The notes beneath the pieces were generated by a model. It was not told the origin of the DNA. It did no database searches and was given only the letters and a program-made list of their open reading frames with translations. A program made the position numbers and the translations under genes. Shown piece by piece: positions 8,186 through 14,401 of a DNA stretch of 23,242 bases. The DNA is from Candidatus Delongbacteria bacterium (GTDB lineage: Bacteria; Delongbacteria; UBA4055), in the NCBI GenBank assembly GCA_016938535.1, contig JAFGUL010000181.1, positions 1-23,242 on the forward strand, given 5' to 3'. Position 1 is the first letter of the stretch. Every line of letters begins with the position of its first letter.

Positions 8186-8851
8186 ATGGCAAGAGTACCA
8201 ATAAGATTAAAAAAGGTTTTAGAAGTAGAAACTAGAAATAATAGAGATCTTTTGAATGAAGAATTTATTTTTAGTATTGATGTTAGCCATACAAAATGGA
8301 AGCTGTCATATGATTGTGACAGAAAAGAATTAGTTAGATTCAGAGATGAAATAAATGAGATATTAGGCTATGCTTCGGTAGCTAAATTATTTAAATGTAC
8401 GTTAGAAGAAGCAGAAAAGATTATTGATTATCATAGCACAGAGAAAATATGCGTTAATTGTCAGCAGAAGAATATTCTATGCTATGATTGTATCTATACA
8501 TGTCAAAGTCCTCTAGAGCAGTTGCTTTATATTGCATTAACAAATTCAAATATCAAAAGCGAGTTGCAAAAAAGAATCAACAAAGACGGTAGCAGCTATA
8601 GTAAAGAACTACCAATAAACTGGAATACAATTCTAACCGTTCCTGATTTCTATGTTGAATCACCAAAAAAAATGATATGTGTATATGCAGATGGACATAC
8701 ATATCATGGTACAACTGAAGAGCAGGCTTTAAGAGATAGAAAGATAGATAGAGAGTTACAAGATTTAAATTTTGTAGTATTACGTTATCCAGGTAAGCAA
8801 ATTAGAGAAGATATTGATACTGTGGTAGCAGATATAAAGAAGAGAATTTAG
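8186..8851 (+). CDS. Putative Cys-motif plus PD-(D/E)XK nuclease of the Vsr/DUF559 type
   Basis: In the 221 residues, CVNCQQKNILCYDC (C89, C92, C99, C102) forms a knuckle-like CxxC pair, with a further C106, probably a zinc site. The C-terminal part has the Vsr/DUF559 nuclease layout: PDFYV (D154), a strand ICVYADGH (D169, H171), then RDRKIDRELQDLNF leading into VVLRYPGKQI. In these families the Asp strands bind metal and the enzyme nicks or cuts DNA; Vsr nicks beside T:G mismatches. The N-terminal 85 residues are not recognised and may bind DNA or a partner. AAAGGAG lies ahead of ATG 8186. Cotranscription with the glycosylase/lyase suggests a two-step base-removal and strand-cleavage pair; that is inference. 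The nuclease assignment is pattern-based but good. Confidence 0.8.
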   Translation: MARVPIRLKKVLEVETRNNRDLLNEEFIFSIDVSHTKWKLSYDCDRKELVRFRDEINEILGYASVAKLFKCTLEEAEKIIDYHSTEKICVNCQQKNILCYDCIYTCQSPLEQLLYIALTNSNIKSELQKRINKDGSSYSKELPINWNTILTVPDFYVESPKKMICVYADGHTYHGTTEEQALRDRKIDRELQDLNFVVLRYPGKQIREDIDTVVADIKKRI

Positions 8852-8907
8852 AAATAAAAGATTAAGTAGTAAAAGAATCTCAGACAAAACAGTAATTCGA
8901 GGTCAAT

Positions 8908-9075
8908 GTGTACCAGATAAATAAAATACAAAATAAGATCACAAAGCTGAAGGAATGTACTTTCTCGGAATTGAAATTTAAAGAAAGGGAGCATTTACAA
9001 GAGTGGCAGGTTATTAAATACGCATCCTACTGCGGAAAAATTTCTTGTATATCCTGTCGGAAAGTTGAAAGATAA
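8908..9075 (+). pseudogene. Deletion remnant of a DUF4268/NucS-like nuclease-family gene
   Basis: Reading from GTG 8908 (GAGG at 8899-8902) gives 55 residues. The stretch INKIQNKITKLKECTFSELK and then ERE-HLQEW is the familiar N-terminus of this widespread Bacteroidetes-type family. It passes directly into WQVIKYASYC, which in intact proteins lies dozens of residues later, after the nuclease core. The two blocks share the single TGG codon, as if an internal segment had been lost at the shared codon. After YASYC the frame soon ends, so the C-terminus is missing as well. It is most likely a dead gene. A +1 frame over the same bases stays open to the TAA at 9086-9088, just ahead of the next start, so more than one deletion may be superimposed. 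Recognition is from memory of the family, not from a search. Confidence 0.6.
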
Positions 9076-9088
9076 AAAGAGGAAATAA

Positions 9089-9832
9089 ATGATGAAAAAA
9101 GTAATAACCGGTCTGCTTAGTTTAGTGATGTTAGCCATGATAATTTCCTGCACCAAAGACGATGATCCTGTATCAGGTGAACAAAAGAACTGGTTCGTTG
9201 TCGATACACTGGGTAATCCTATTCAGGATGCAAAGATCGTGGCGTCATATTATAGGGAAGTGTTTGATTCGACTGGTGTACTTGCAACTCTCCAGCCTGT
9301 AAGTAAGTATAGTTATCTGCCCATAGCTCTCAGTAATCCTGAAACAGGGCATGTTTATCTGGCAGTAAAAAATTATTATACAAAAGATACTGTTGTAGTT
9401 CTAATTAACGATACTATACCTGTAGGAATGTTCGTTGATGTCAGCTGGGATCGTAAAAATTCTGACAATGAATTTGTTCTTAACGGTGTTTATGAAATTG
9501 AAAAGACTTTCAATGATACGCTGAGTATGTCTAACTATCAGATGATATGCTATAATTATGACGGCGTGGAAGAAAATGAACTGGAATATATAGCAGAAAC
9601 TGATCCTGACGGCCGGTTCGGTTTTGATCCACTTGAACTGACACTTGATTATGTAGGTGAATATGTCAGCAGTACCTTGAACGGTAATGTCAGATTCGCG
9701 GATTATGTAAGACTGTGGGCAGTAAAAGACGGATATGAGAATGCATATATTGATTCATTTGATCTTACGGGAGTAAGTGAACATATTGAGATAGTTTTGA
9801 GAGAAGAAGATATCATAATAATTGAAGAATAA
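9089..9832 (+). CDS. Lipoprotein, hypothetical, with CarboxypepD_reg-like N-terminal strands
   Basis: A lipoprotein signal peptide is clear: KK near the N-terminus, a hydrophobic core (GLLSLVMLAMIIS) and the lipobox cysteine at C21, followed by Lys/Asp-rich residues. WFVVDTLGNPIQDAKIVASY (about 35-54) resembles the first strands of carboxypeptidase-regulatory-like beta domains. The remainder is beta-rich and acidic, ending in an Ile/Glu tail. It is probably anchored in the inner or outer membrane facing the periplasm or surface; no enzyme motif is seen. Two ATGs (9089, 9092) follow AGAGGA at 9078-9083; either may be used. It is the first gene right of the AT-rich island, and composition begins to rise here. 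Confidence 0.85.
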   Translation: MMKKVITGLLSLVMLAMIISCTKDDDPVSGEQKNWFVVDTLGNPIQDAKIVASYYREVFDSTGVLATLQPVSKYSYLPIALSNPETGHVYLAVKNYYTKDTVVVLINDTIPVGMFVDVSWDRKNSDNEFVLNGVYEIEKTFNDTLSMSNYQMICYNYDGVEENELEYIAETDPDGRFGFDPLELTLDYVGEYVSSTLNGNVRFADYVRLWAVKDGYENAYIDSFDLTGVSEHIEIVLREEDIIIIEE

Positions 9833-9849
9833 ATGAAAAAAATTTAGGG

Positions 9850-9884
9850 CGGGTCACGATTTGACACGGGTCGCTTGTTATATT
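9850..9884 (+). promoter_or_regulatory. Candidate promoter/operator of the BRO-N gene
   Basis: An extended -10 (TGTTATATT, 9876-9884) lies 35 bases before the start. A TTGACA at 9861-9866 is only 12 bases upstream of the -10 hexamer, too close for a standard -35. CGGGTC occurs twice in direct orientation (9850-9855 and 9867-9872), one copy on each side of the TTGACA, as an operator might be arranged. Confidence 0.3.
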
Positions 9885-9919
9885 GCTCGTAAAAGAGTAA
9901 TTTGACAGGAGGAAAGAAA

Positions 9920-10765
9920 ATGGGAAATGAGATGAGTAGTGTAAAATTGTTCGAATCGAAAAAGATCAGGTCGGTCTGGAACGAAGAAGAGGAGAAGTGG
10001 TATTTCTCCATCGTTGATGTTGTCGAAGTGCTGACTGAAAGTCCAAATCCGAGAAAATACTGGAGTGTGCTTAAAGTCAGGCTGAAGAAAGAAGAAAGCG
10101 AGTTGACTACAATTTGTAGTCAACTGAAAATGCAGGCGTCCGACGGTAAGTATTATCTTAGCGATGTCTCAGATGTCGAAGGTATTTTCCGAATAATCCA
10201 ATCCGTACCCTCACCCAAAGCGGAACCGTTCAAGAGATGGCTGGCAAAAGTAGGTTATGAAAGGATTCAGGAAATTGAAGATCCGGAGATCGCTTCTAAA
10301 AGGATGCGTGAGATATACCGGGCAAAAGGCTACAGCGACGAGTGGATAGAAAAAAGAATGAGAGGTATCTCTGTCCGGGACGAGTTGACAGGCGAATGGG
10401 ACAAAAGAGGCGTTAAAGGCGAAAAAGAGTATTCAATTCTTACTGCTGAGATATCGCAGGCAACTTTCGGTATGACTCCCGCCAAGTATAGAGAATATAA
10501 AGGTCTCGACAAAGAGAATTTAAGAGATCATATGACCGATCTTGAGCTTATATTTACCATGCTCGGTGAAGCTTCAACAACAAAGATCGCAAGAGTTAAG
10601 GATGCTCAGGGATTTGTTGAAAACAAAATTGTCGCAAAAGAAGGCGGAGAAGTAGCGGGAAGCGCAAGAAAAGACCTTGAAAATAAGATCGGTGAAAGTA
10701 TTGTCACAAACGATAATTATCTGGCAGAACCCGAGAAGGTAAAGCGGATTAAGGGAAAGAAGTGA
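9920..10765 (+). CDS. BRO-N/DinD-like protein (phage antirepressor-type domain)
   Basis: The 281-residue protein opens with a Bro-N domain (about 1-110): a SVWNEEEEKWYFSIVDVVE strand-helix, PRKYWSVLK, then DVSDVEGIFRIIQSVPSPKA. The second half (about 110-281; KRMRGISVRDELTGEWDKRG, TAEISQATFGMTPAKYREYK, NLRDHMTDLELIF) matches the conserved BRO/DinD-like family common in bacterial chromosomes and prophages. Bro-N is a DNA-binding module of phage antirepressors; the cellular role of these chromosomal members is not settled. AGGAGG at 9907-9912 fixes ATG 9920; a longer reading from TTG 9902 would place that site inside the gene. A perfect inverted repeat lies within the coding sequence around codons 61-69. 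There are no other phage genes nearby, so this looks like a solitary mobile or regulatory gene. Confidence 0.88.
   Translation: MGNEMSSVKLFESKKIRSVWNEEEEKWYFSIVDVVEVLTESPNPRKYWSVLKVRLKKEESELTTICSQLKMQASDGKYYLSDVSDVEGIFRIIQSVPSPKAEPFKRWLAKVGYERIQEIEDPEIASKRMREIYRAKGYSDEWIEKRMRGISVRDELTGEWDKRGVKGEKEYSILTAEISQATFGMTPAKYREYKGLDKENLRDHMTDLELIFTMLGEASTTKIARVKDAQGFVENKIVAKEGGEVAGSARKDLENKIGESIVTNDNYLAEPEKVKRIKGKK
10101..10125. repeat. Perfect 12-bp inverted repeat with one central base, inside the BRO-N gene
   Basis: AGTTGACTACAA (10101-10112) is exactly mirrored by TTGTAGTCAACT (10114-10125) around a single T. It encodes the ELTTICSQL part of the protein. Twenty-four paired bases are unlikely by chance in a window of this size, so it may be an operator, a hairpin in the mRNA, or the trace of an element. 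Confidence 0.85.
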
Positions 10766-10784
10766 TTCGTCGACAATCGAAATT

Positions 10785-10811
10785 CAGTTGTCCCCAAAAA
10801 TGGGACGACTG
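10785..10811 (+). terminator. Hairpin after the BRO-N gene
   Basis: CAGTTGTCCC (10785-10794) and GGGACGACTG (10802-10811) form a 10-bp stem with one G-T pair and a seven-base A-rich loop, about 20 bases after the stop. A run of A rather than T follows, so intrinsic termination on the + strand is doubtful. On the minus strand the same stem is followed by CCCCAAAA-free sequence, so it is not a convincing reverse terminator either. Confidence 0.4.
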
Positions 10812-10823
10812 AAAAAGTGGTAT

Positions 10824-10838
10824 GTTCCATTTTGGAAC
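10824..10838. repeat. 6-bp inverted repeat GTTCCA/TGGAAC
   Basis: GTTCCA (10824-10829) and TGGAAC (10833-10838) are separated by TTT, 12 bases after the previous hairpin. It may be a binding site or part of a compound transcript end for the BRO-N gene. Confidence 0.4.
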
Positions 10839-10903
10839 TAACTGCTTTGTTGGTGTAAATTATTTGTTGACACCTCAAGAATAAAATATAACAGGAATTC
10901 TCT

Positions 10904-10999
10904 ATGTTACAATATAAATATAAATTAGATACGATTTCAGTTATAAAGAATTACTTAACAACTGCCGAGGATGATGAATCTGACAACTTGACATTCTAA
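10904..10999 (+). CDS. Possible 31-residue small protein before hipB
   Basis: ATG 10904 has AGGA seven bases upstream (10893-10896) and reads 31 codons to TAA 10997-10999. The product has a basic, aromatic N-terminus (MLQYKYKLDTISVIKNYL) and a very acidic end (AEDDESDNLTF). The stop lies just beyond the -35 box of the hipB promoter. No family is recognised. It may be a genuine small gene, a remnant or chance; the intergenic stretch is AT-rich, where short frames arise easily. Confidence 0.25.
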   Translation: MLQYKYKLDTISVIKNYLTTAEDDESDNLTF

Positions 11000-11016
11000 A
11001 TAAAATTACTTATATT
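10988..11016 (+). promoter_or_regulatory. Sigma70-like promoter of hipBA
   Basis: TTGACA (10988-10993), a 17-base spacer and TATATT (11011-11016) make a near-consensus promoter 41 bases before the hipB start. Just downstream, ATATG (11026-11030) and CATAT (11041-11045) form a spaced inverted repeat between the likely transcription start and the gene, a fitting place for a HipB autorepression operator. Confidence 0.6.
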
Positions 11017-11056
11017 TGTTGAATAATATGCACATTAAGTCATATAATAGGGTTTA

Positions 11057-11401
11057 ATGATGAAAAATGTCAACAAAGAATACATAAATCTGTCCGACAG
11101 AGCAATTCTGAATGAGATCGGTGTTTTTATAAAAAATACAAGACTGGAAATGAATAAGACACAGGAGCAGCTCGCGGAAGAAGCGGGTATCAGCCGTTTT
11201 ACACTCGGTAACCTTGAGAACGGAAAAGGCTCGAACCTGATATCTCTGATACAGGTTCTGAGAATGCTTAACAAACTGGATCTGCTGGAAAACTTTAAAA
11301 CGGAAAATAAAGTGAGCCCGATCAAACTTGCGGAGATGGAGATGGACCGCAGGGTCAGAGCTTCACGGGGAAAAAAGAATAATAACAGATCGGACTGGTA
11401 A
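11057..11401 (+). CDS. hipB: HipB-like XRE-family antitoxin/repressor
   Basis: The 114-residue protein contains an XRE helix-turn-helix at about 24-70: IKNTRLEMNKTQEQLAEEAG, then the recognition part ISRFTLGNLENGKG, followed by a helix SLIQVLRMLNKLDLL. A basic tail follows (RRVRASRGKKNNN). Its stop codon shares a base with the ATG of the HipA-like gene (TAATG), the standard antitoxin-toxin layout. HipB proteins bind and inhibit HipA kinases and repress their own promoter; a strong promoter and a small inverted repeat lie directly upstream. The length and C-terminal extension are normal for HipB-like antitoxins. Confidence 0.88.
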   Translation: MMKNVNKEYINLSDRAILNEIGVFIKNTRLEMNKTQEQLAEEAGISRFTLGNLENGKGSNLISLIQVLRMLNKLDLLENFKTENKVSPIKLAEMEMDRRVRASRGKKNNNRSDW

Positions 11402-12687
11402 TGATCACGGCGGCATTTGTAAATATATGGGGAAAACGGGTCGGGGCGGTTTCATGGGATGCGGAAAATAATACGGCATCTTTTGAATACGATCCTTCAT
11501 TTATCTCATACGGTTATGATCTTTCTCCGGTCAAAATGCCCGTTGAATTCGGCAGCAGGATTTATAACTTCCCGGAATTGAGGGCAAGCAATACTTTCAA
11601 AGGGCTTCCCGGGCTTCTGGCGGATATTCTTCCCGATAAATACGGAAATGCGCTTATAGACACATGGCTTACAAGGCATGGAAGGGCTACGGGAAGCATG
11701 AACCCGGTTGAAATGCTCTGTTTTATAGGTACAAGAGGGATGGGGGCTATAGAGATCGAACCGGCTTTTCCGAAAGCGGAGAAGAGAACAAGCGCGGTAG
11801 AAATAGCAGGGCTCGTAAGTATAGCTGAAAAGATCCTTTCAGGCAGAAAAGATTTTTCTGTCAACGTAAATACCGGGGAAGAAAAAGCTCTTATAGATAT
11901 CTTCAAAATAGGAACATCAGCAGGCGGAGCAAGGGCTAAAGCCCTGATAACATACAATCCAAAAACGGGAGAAGTCAGAAGCGGACAGACAAATGCTCCA
12001 AAAGGATTTACCCACTGGCTGATCAAATTTGACGGAGTGACCGATAAACAGTCCGGAGTATCTGACGGATACGGGCGTGTTGAGATGGCTTATTACAATA
12101 TGGCGCTTGATTCAGGCATACAAATGGAACAAAGCCGGCTTCTGGAAGAGAACGGAAGAGCTCATTTTATGACCAGGAGATTCGACAGACCTGAAAATAA
12201 TGAAAAGGTACATGTTCAGACATTCTGCGCTCTAAGGCATTTTGACTATAATGATGTCGGCTTATACAGCTATGAACAGCTGTTCGAGACAATGAGGATG
12301 CTGCGACTGCCTTATAATCAGGCGGAACAGATGTTTCGGAGAATGGTCTTCAATGTCCTTGCACGCAACTGTGATGACCATACCAAGAATTTCGCTTTTA
12401 TAATGGATAAGAACGGGAACTGGAAACTTGCTCCCGCATACGACATCTGCCACGCATACAGACCGGGAAGCACATGGGTCAGCAGGCAGTCGCTGAGCGT
12501 CAACGGCAAAACGGAAAATATCACAGTACCGGATATGCAGGAAACGGCAAGGCGGATGAATATAAAAAAAGCAGGCAGTATCATATCTCATATTACCGGT
12601 GTTATTCAGAACTGGGAGAAATATTCTGAAAAAGTCAGAGTTGATCCGGTCCTTATAGATGCTATAAAAAAAACATTATTGGTGTAA
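11401..12687 (+). CDS. hipA: HipA-like serine/threonine kinase toxin
   Basis: The 428-residue product has the expected two parts. The N-terminal subdomain includes GLPGLLADILPDKYG (about 67-82). The kinase body includes GTSAGGARAKA (171-181), the Ser/Thr-Gly-rich loop whose T172/S173 are candidate autophosphorylation sites. It also has HWLIKFDG (K209, ATP contact), the catalytic loop RNCDDHTKN (322-330) and the metal-binding APAYDI (D348). All key positions are intact, so it should be active. HipA kinases phosphorylate aminoacyl-tRNA synthetases such as GltX in the well-studied cases and slow growth; the target here is unknown. It overlaps hipB by one base and is presumably neutralised by it. 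Confidence 0.9.
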   Translation: MITAAFVNIWGKRVGAVSWDAENNTASFEYDPSFISYGYDLSPVKMPVEFGSRIYNFPELRASNTFKGLPGLLADILPDKYGNALIDTWLTRHGRATGSMNPVEMLCFIGTRGMGAIEIEPAFPKAEKRTSAVEIAGLVSIAEKILSGRKDFSVNVNTGEEKALIDIFKIGTSAGGARAKALITYNPKTGEVRSGQTNAPKGFTHWLIKFDGVTDKQSGVSDGYGRVEMAYYNMALDSGIQMEQSRLLEENGRAHFMTRRFDRPENNEKVHVQTFCALRHFDYNDVGLYSYEQLFETMRMLRLPYNQAEQMFRRMVFNVLARNCDDHTKNFAFIMDKNGNWKLAPAYDICHAYRPGSTWVSRQSLSVNGKTENITVPDMQETARRMNIKKAGSIISHITGVIQNWEKYSEKVRVDPVLIDAIKKTLLV

Positions 12688-12710
12688 ATAAATTAGTTTG
12701 AGGAAAATAA

Positions 12711-13349
12711 ATGAATATCATAATACGACCCGAAACAAAAGAAGATCATCGCAAAGTGGAGGAAGTTACCCGGGAAGCGTTCTGGAACCTGTACAGGCCG
12801 GGCTGCGACGAACATTACCTCGTTCATATCATAAGGGATCACGAGGACTTTATCCCGGAGCTTGACTTCGTGGCTGAACTCGACGGAGAGATCGTCGGCA
12901 ACATCATGTACGCAAAGTCGTATATCGAAAATGAGAAAGGCGAAAAAATTCAGACAGTGACTTTCGGGCCGGTCTGCGTTCATCCTGACCGGCAGAGAAA
13001 AGGGATAGGTTCAAAGCTGATAAGACAAACTATGGATATAGCGCGTGAAATGGGTTATCCCGCCGTTCTTATCTTCGGCGATCCGCACAATTACTGCAGA
13101 CACGGTTTTAAGAACGGGATCGACTGCGGCGTCAGCGCGTATGGAGGCATCTTCCCCATGGGCTTTCTCGTAAAAGAGCTCAAGCCCGGTTTCTTCGGTA
13201 CGGACAAGTGGGAATATCACATGAGCGGCGTATATCATTTCGATAAAGAGAAAGCAGAAGAGTTCGATAAGCAGTTCCCGACTAAAATAAAAGAACACAA
13301 ACCTTCTCAGGATGTGTTCTCGATCCATATCAGAGCCGCGCTAAAATAA
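12711..13349 (+). CDS. GNAT-family N-acetyltransferase
   Basis: The 212-residue protein has a GNAT fold. RPETKEDHRKVEEVTREAF forms the N-terminal strand and helix. LDFVAELDGEIVGNIMY is the beta hairpin, and FGPVCVHPDRQRKGIGSKLI (about 84-103) contains the acetyl-CoA pyrophosphate loop (R/QxxGxG type). FGDPHNYCRHGF (about 122-133) is the late strand typical of YhbS-like members, followed by an uncommon C-terminal extension of about 60 residues. GAGGAAA lies before ATG 12711, 23 bases after hipA, so it may be read through from hipA, though a functional link is unlikely. The substrate is not predictable. Confidence 0.88.
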   Translation: MNIIIRPETKEDHRKVEEVTREAFWNLYRPGCDEHYLVHIIRDHEDFIPELDFVAELDGEIVGNIMYAKSYIENEKGEKIQTVTFGPVCVHPDRQRKGIGSKLIRQTMDIAREMGYPAVLIFGDPHNYCRHGFKNGIDCGVSAYGGIFPMGFLVKELKPGFFGTDKWEYHMSGVYHFDKEKAEEFDKQFPTKIKEHKPSQDVFSIHIRAALK

Positions 13350-13416
13350 AGGAGATATTATGAAATGGTTATTGGTCATTCTGATAGGACTAAACATAGC
13401 GAAAGGAGAGCAGAAA

Positions 13417-13899
13417 ATGGAAAAACAGCAGCTTGATCCGAACATCCATCACTACCTTGGAATCGAACTGAACATGCAGGTATGGAATCTTCTGGGTAAG
13501 ACAGAAAGGGATAAAAACGACGATAACAGGATGATAGCTTTCGCGAAAGGCTCTCTCTTCCACTGGTACAATTCCCCGAATTTCGAGCCCGTTAACGCGC
13601 AGAGGGGCGAATGGATGATATCACATGTTTACGCGGTTCTGAACAGGGCTGAAAAAGCTCTGGAGCATGCGAATAACTGCCTTGAACTGACAGAAGAACT
13701 CGGACTTAAGGACTTCGATCTTGCTTACTGCTATGAAGCAATGGCGAGAGCGCATGCGGCAGGCGGAAACAAGGCGGAATCCGAAAAGTATTTCAAGCTC
13801 GCGGAAGAAGCCGGGAACAGCATTGAAGATAAAGAAAGCCGGGATATGTTCAAAGGCGATCTGAATTCGGAACCTTGGTACGGGATGACTAAGAAGTAG
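13417..13899 (+). CDS. Small TPR-like conserved protein
   Basis: From ATG 13417 the product is 160 residues. HHYLGIELNMQVWNLL, then RMIAFAKGSLFHW, NAQRGEWMISHVYAVL and DFDLAYCYEAMARAHAAGG belong to a conserved family of alpha-helical, tetratricopeptide-like cytoplasmic proteins of unknown function. AAAGGAGA sits just ahead of this ATG, and family members as I recall them begin close to HHYLGI. An in-frame ATG at 13360, also with a good AAGGAG site, would add 19 residues with a hydrophobic stretch (WLLVILIGLNIA); it may be a leader or an alternative form. The gene ends 3 bases from the convergent DUF456 gene with no terminator between them. Confidence 0.8.
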   Translation: MEKQQLDPNIHHYLGIELNMQVWNLLGKTERDKNDDNRMIAFAKGSLFHWYNSPNFEPVNAQRGEWMISHVYAVLNRAEKALEHANNCLELTEELGLKDFDLAYCYEAMARAHAAGGNKAESEKYFKLAEEAGNSIEDKESRDMFKGDLNSEPWYGMTKK

Positions 13900-13902
13900 A
13901 TA

Positions 13903-14388
13903 TCAGCCGAAGAAAGATCCGGCATATACCCATATCATGACGCCGACGGTGATGAGCTTTATACCCGTTCCGAACATGAAGCCGATGAAGGTCGCCCACG
14001 CTGATTTAACGGCCTTCTTCGCGTCTTTCATATCTTTTATCATCTCGCCGGCGAATGCCCCGATAAACGGCCCGAGAATGATCCCGAACGGTACAAAGAA
14101 CATCCCGACAAGAAGTCCCGCTGTAGCGCCGAGCAGTCCGTACTTAGTCCCTCCGAACTTTTTCGTGAACATCAGAGGAGCAACGAAATCCAGTACCGTT
14201 ACTACCGCCGCCGCAACGCCCGTCCAGATCAGCGTGTTGCCTGATATCACAGAGAAGGATGAAAAGTAAGCTATTACTATCCCCAGAAATGCGACCGGAG
14301 GGCCGGGTATGACCGGAAGTATGCAGCCTGCGAATCCCGCAAGAAGGAAGATCGCACCGAACGTGGAATATAGAATATCAAGAAACAT
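13903..14388 (-). CDS. DUF456 membrane protein
   Basis: The 161-residue protein is almost entirely hydrophobic, with about four or five membrane spans and the DUF456 pattern. These are CILPVIPGPPVAFLGI (about 22-37), FVAPLMFTKKFGGTKYGLLG (about 68-88), GLLVGMFFVPFGIILGPFIG (about 90-110) and GEMIKDMKDAKKAVKSAWATF (about 114-134). It is an inner-membrane protein of unknown function. AGGA lies ahead of its ATG, 13 bases downstream of the preceding gene's stop, so the two probably form an operon. Confidence 0.88.
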   Translation of the reverse strand: MFLDILYSTFGAIFLLAGFAGCILPVIPGPPVAFLGIVIAYFSSFSVISGNTLIWTGVAAAVVTVLDFVAPLMFTKKFGGTKYGLLGATAGLLVGMFFVPFGIILGPFIGAFAGEMIKDMKDAKKAVKSAWATFIGFMFGTGIKLITVGVMIWVYAGSFFG

Positions 14389-14401
14389 TTTCTATCCTGC
14401 T

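Noticed and set aside
9902..9919. TTG 9902 as the start of the BRO-N gene.
   Set aside because: The AGGAGG site at 9907-9912 would lie inside the gene; ATG 9920 sits seven bases after it.
10867..10892. TTGACA followed by TATAAC as a promoter.
   Set aside because: The spacer is only 14 bases; the TTGACA-17-TATATT at 10988-11016 is much better.
12262..12591. Two overlapping minus-strand frames within hipA.
   Set aside because: They are antisense to intact kinase motifs and have no family resemblance or ribosome sites.
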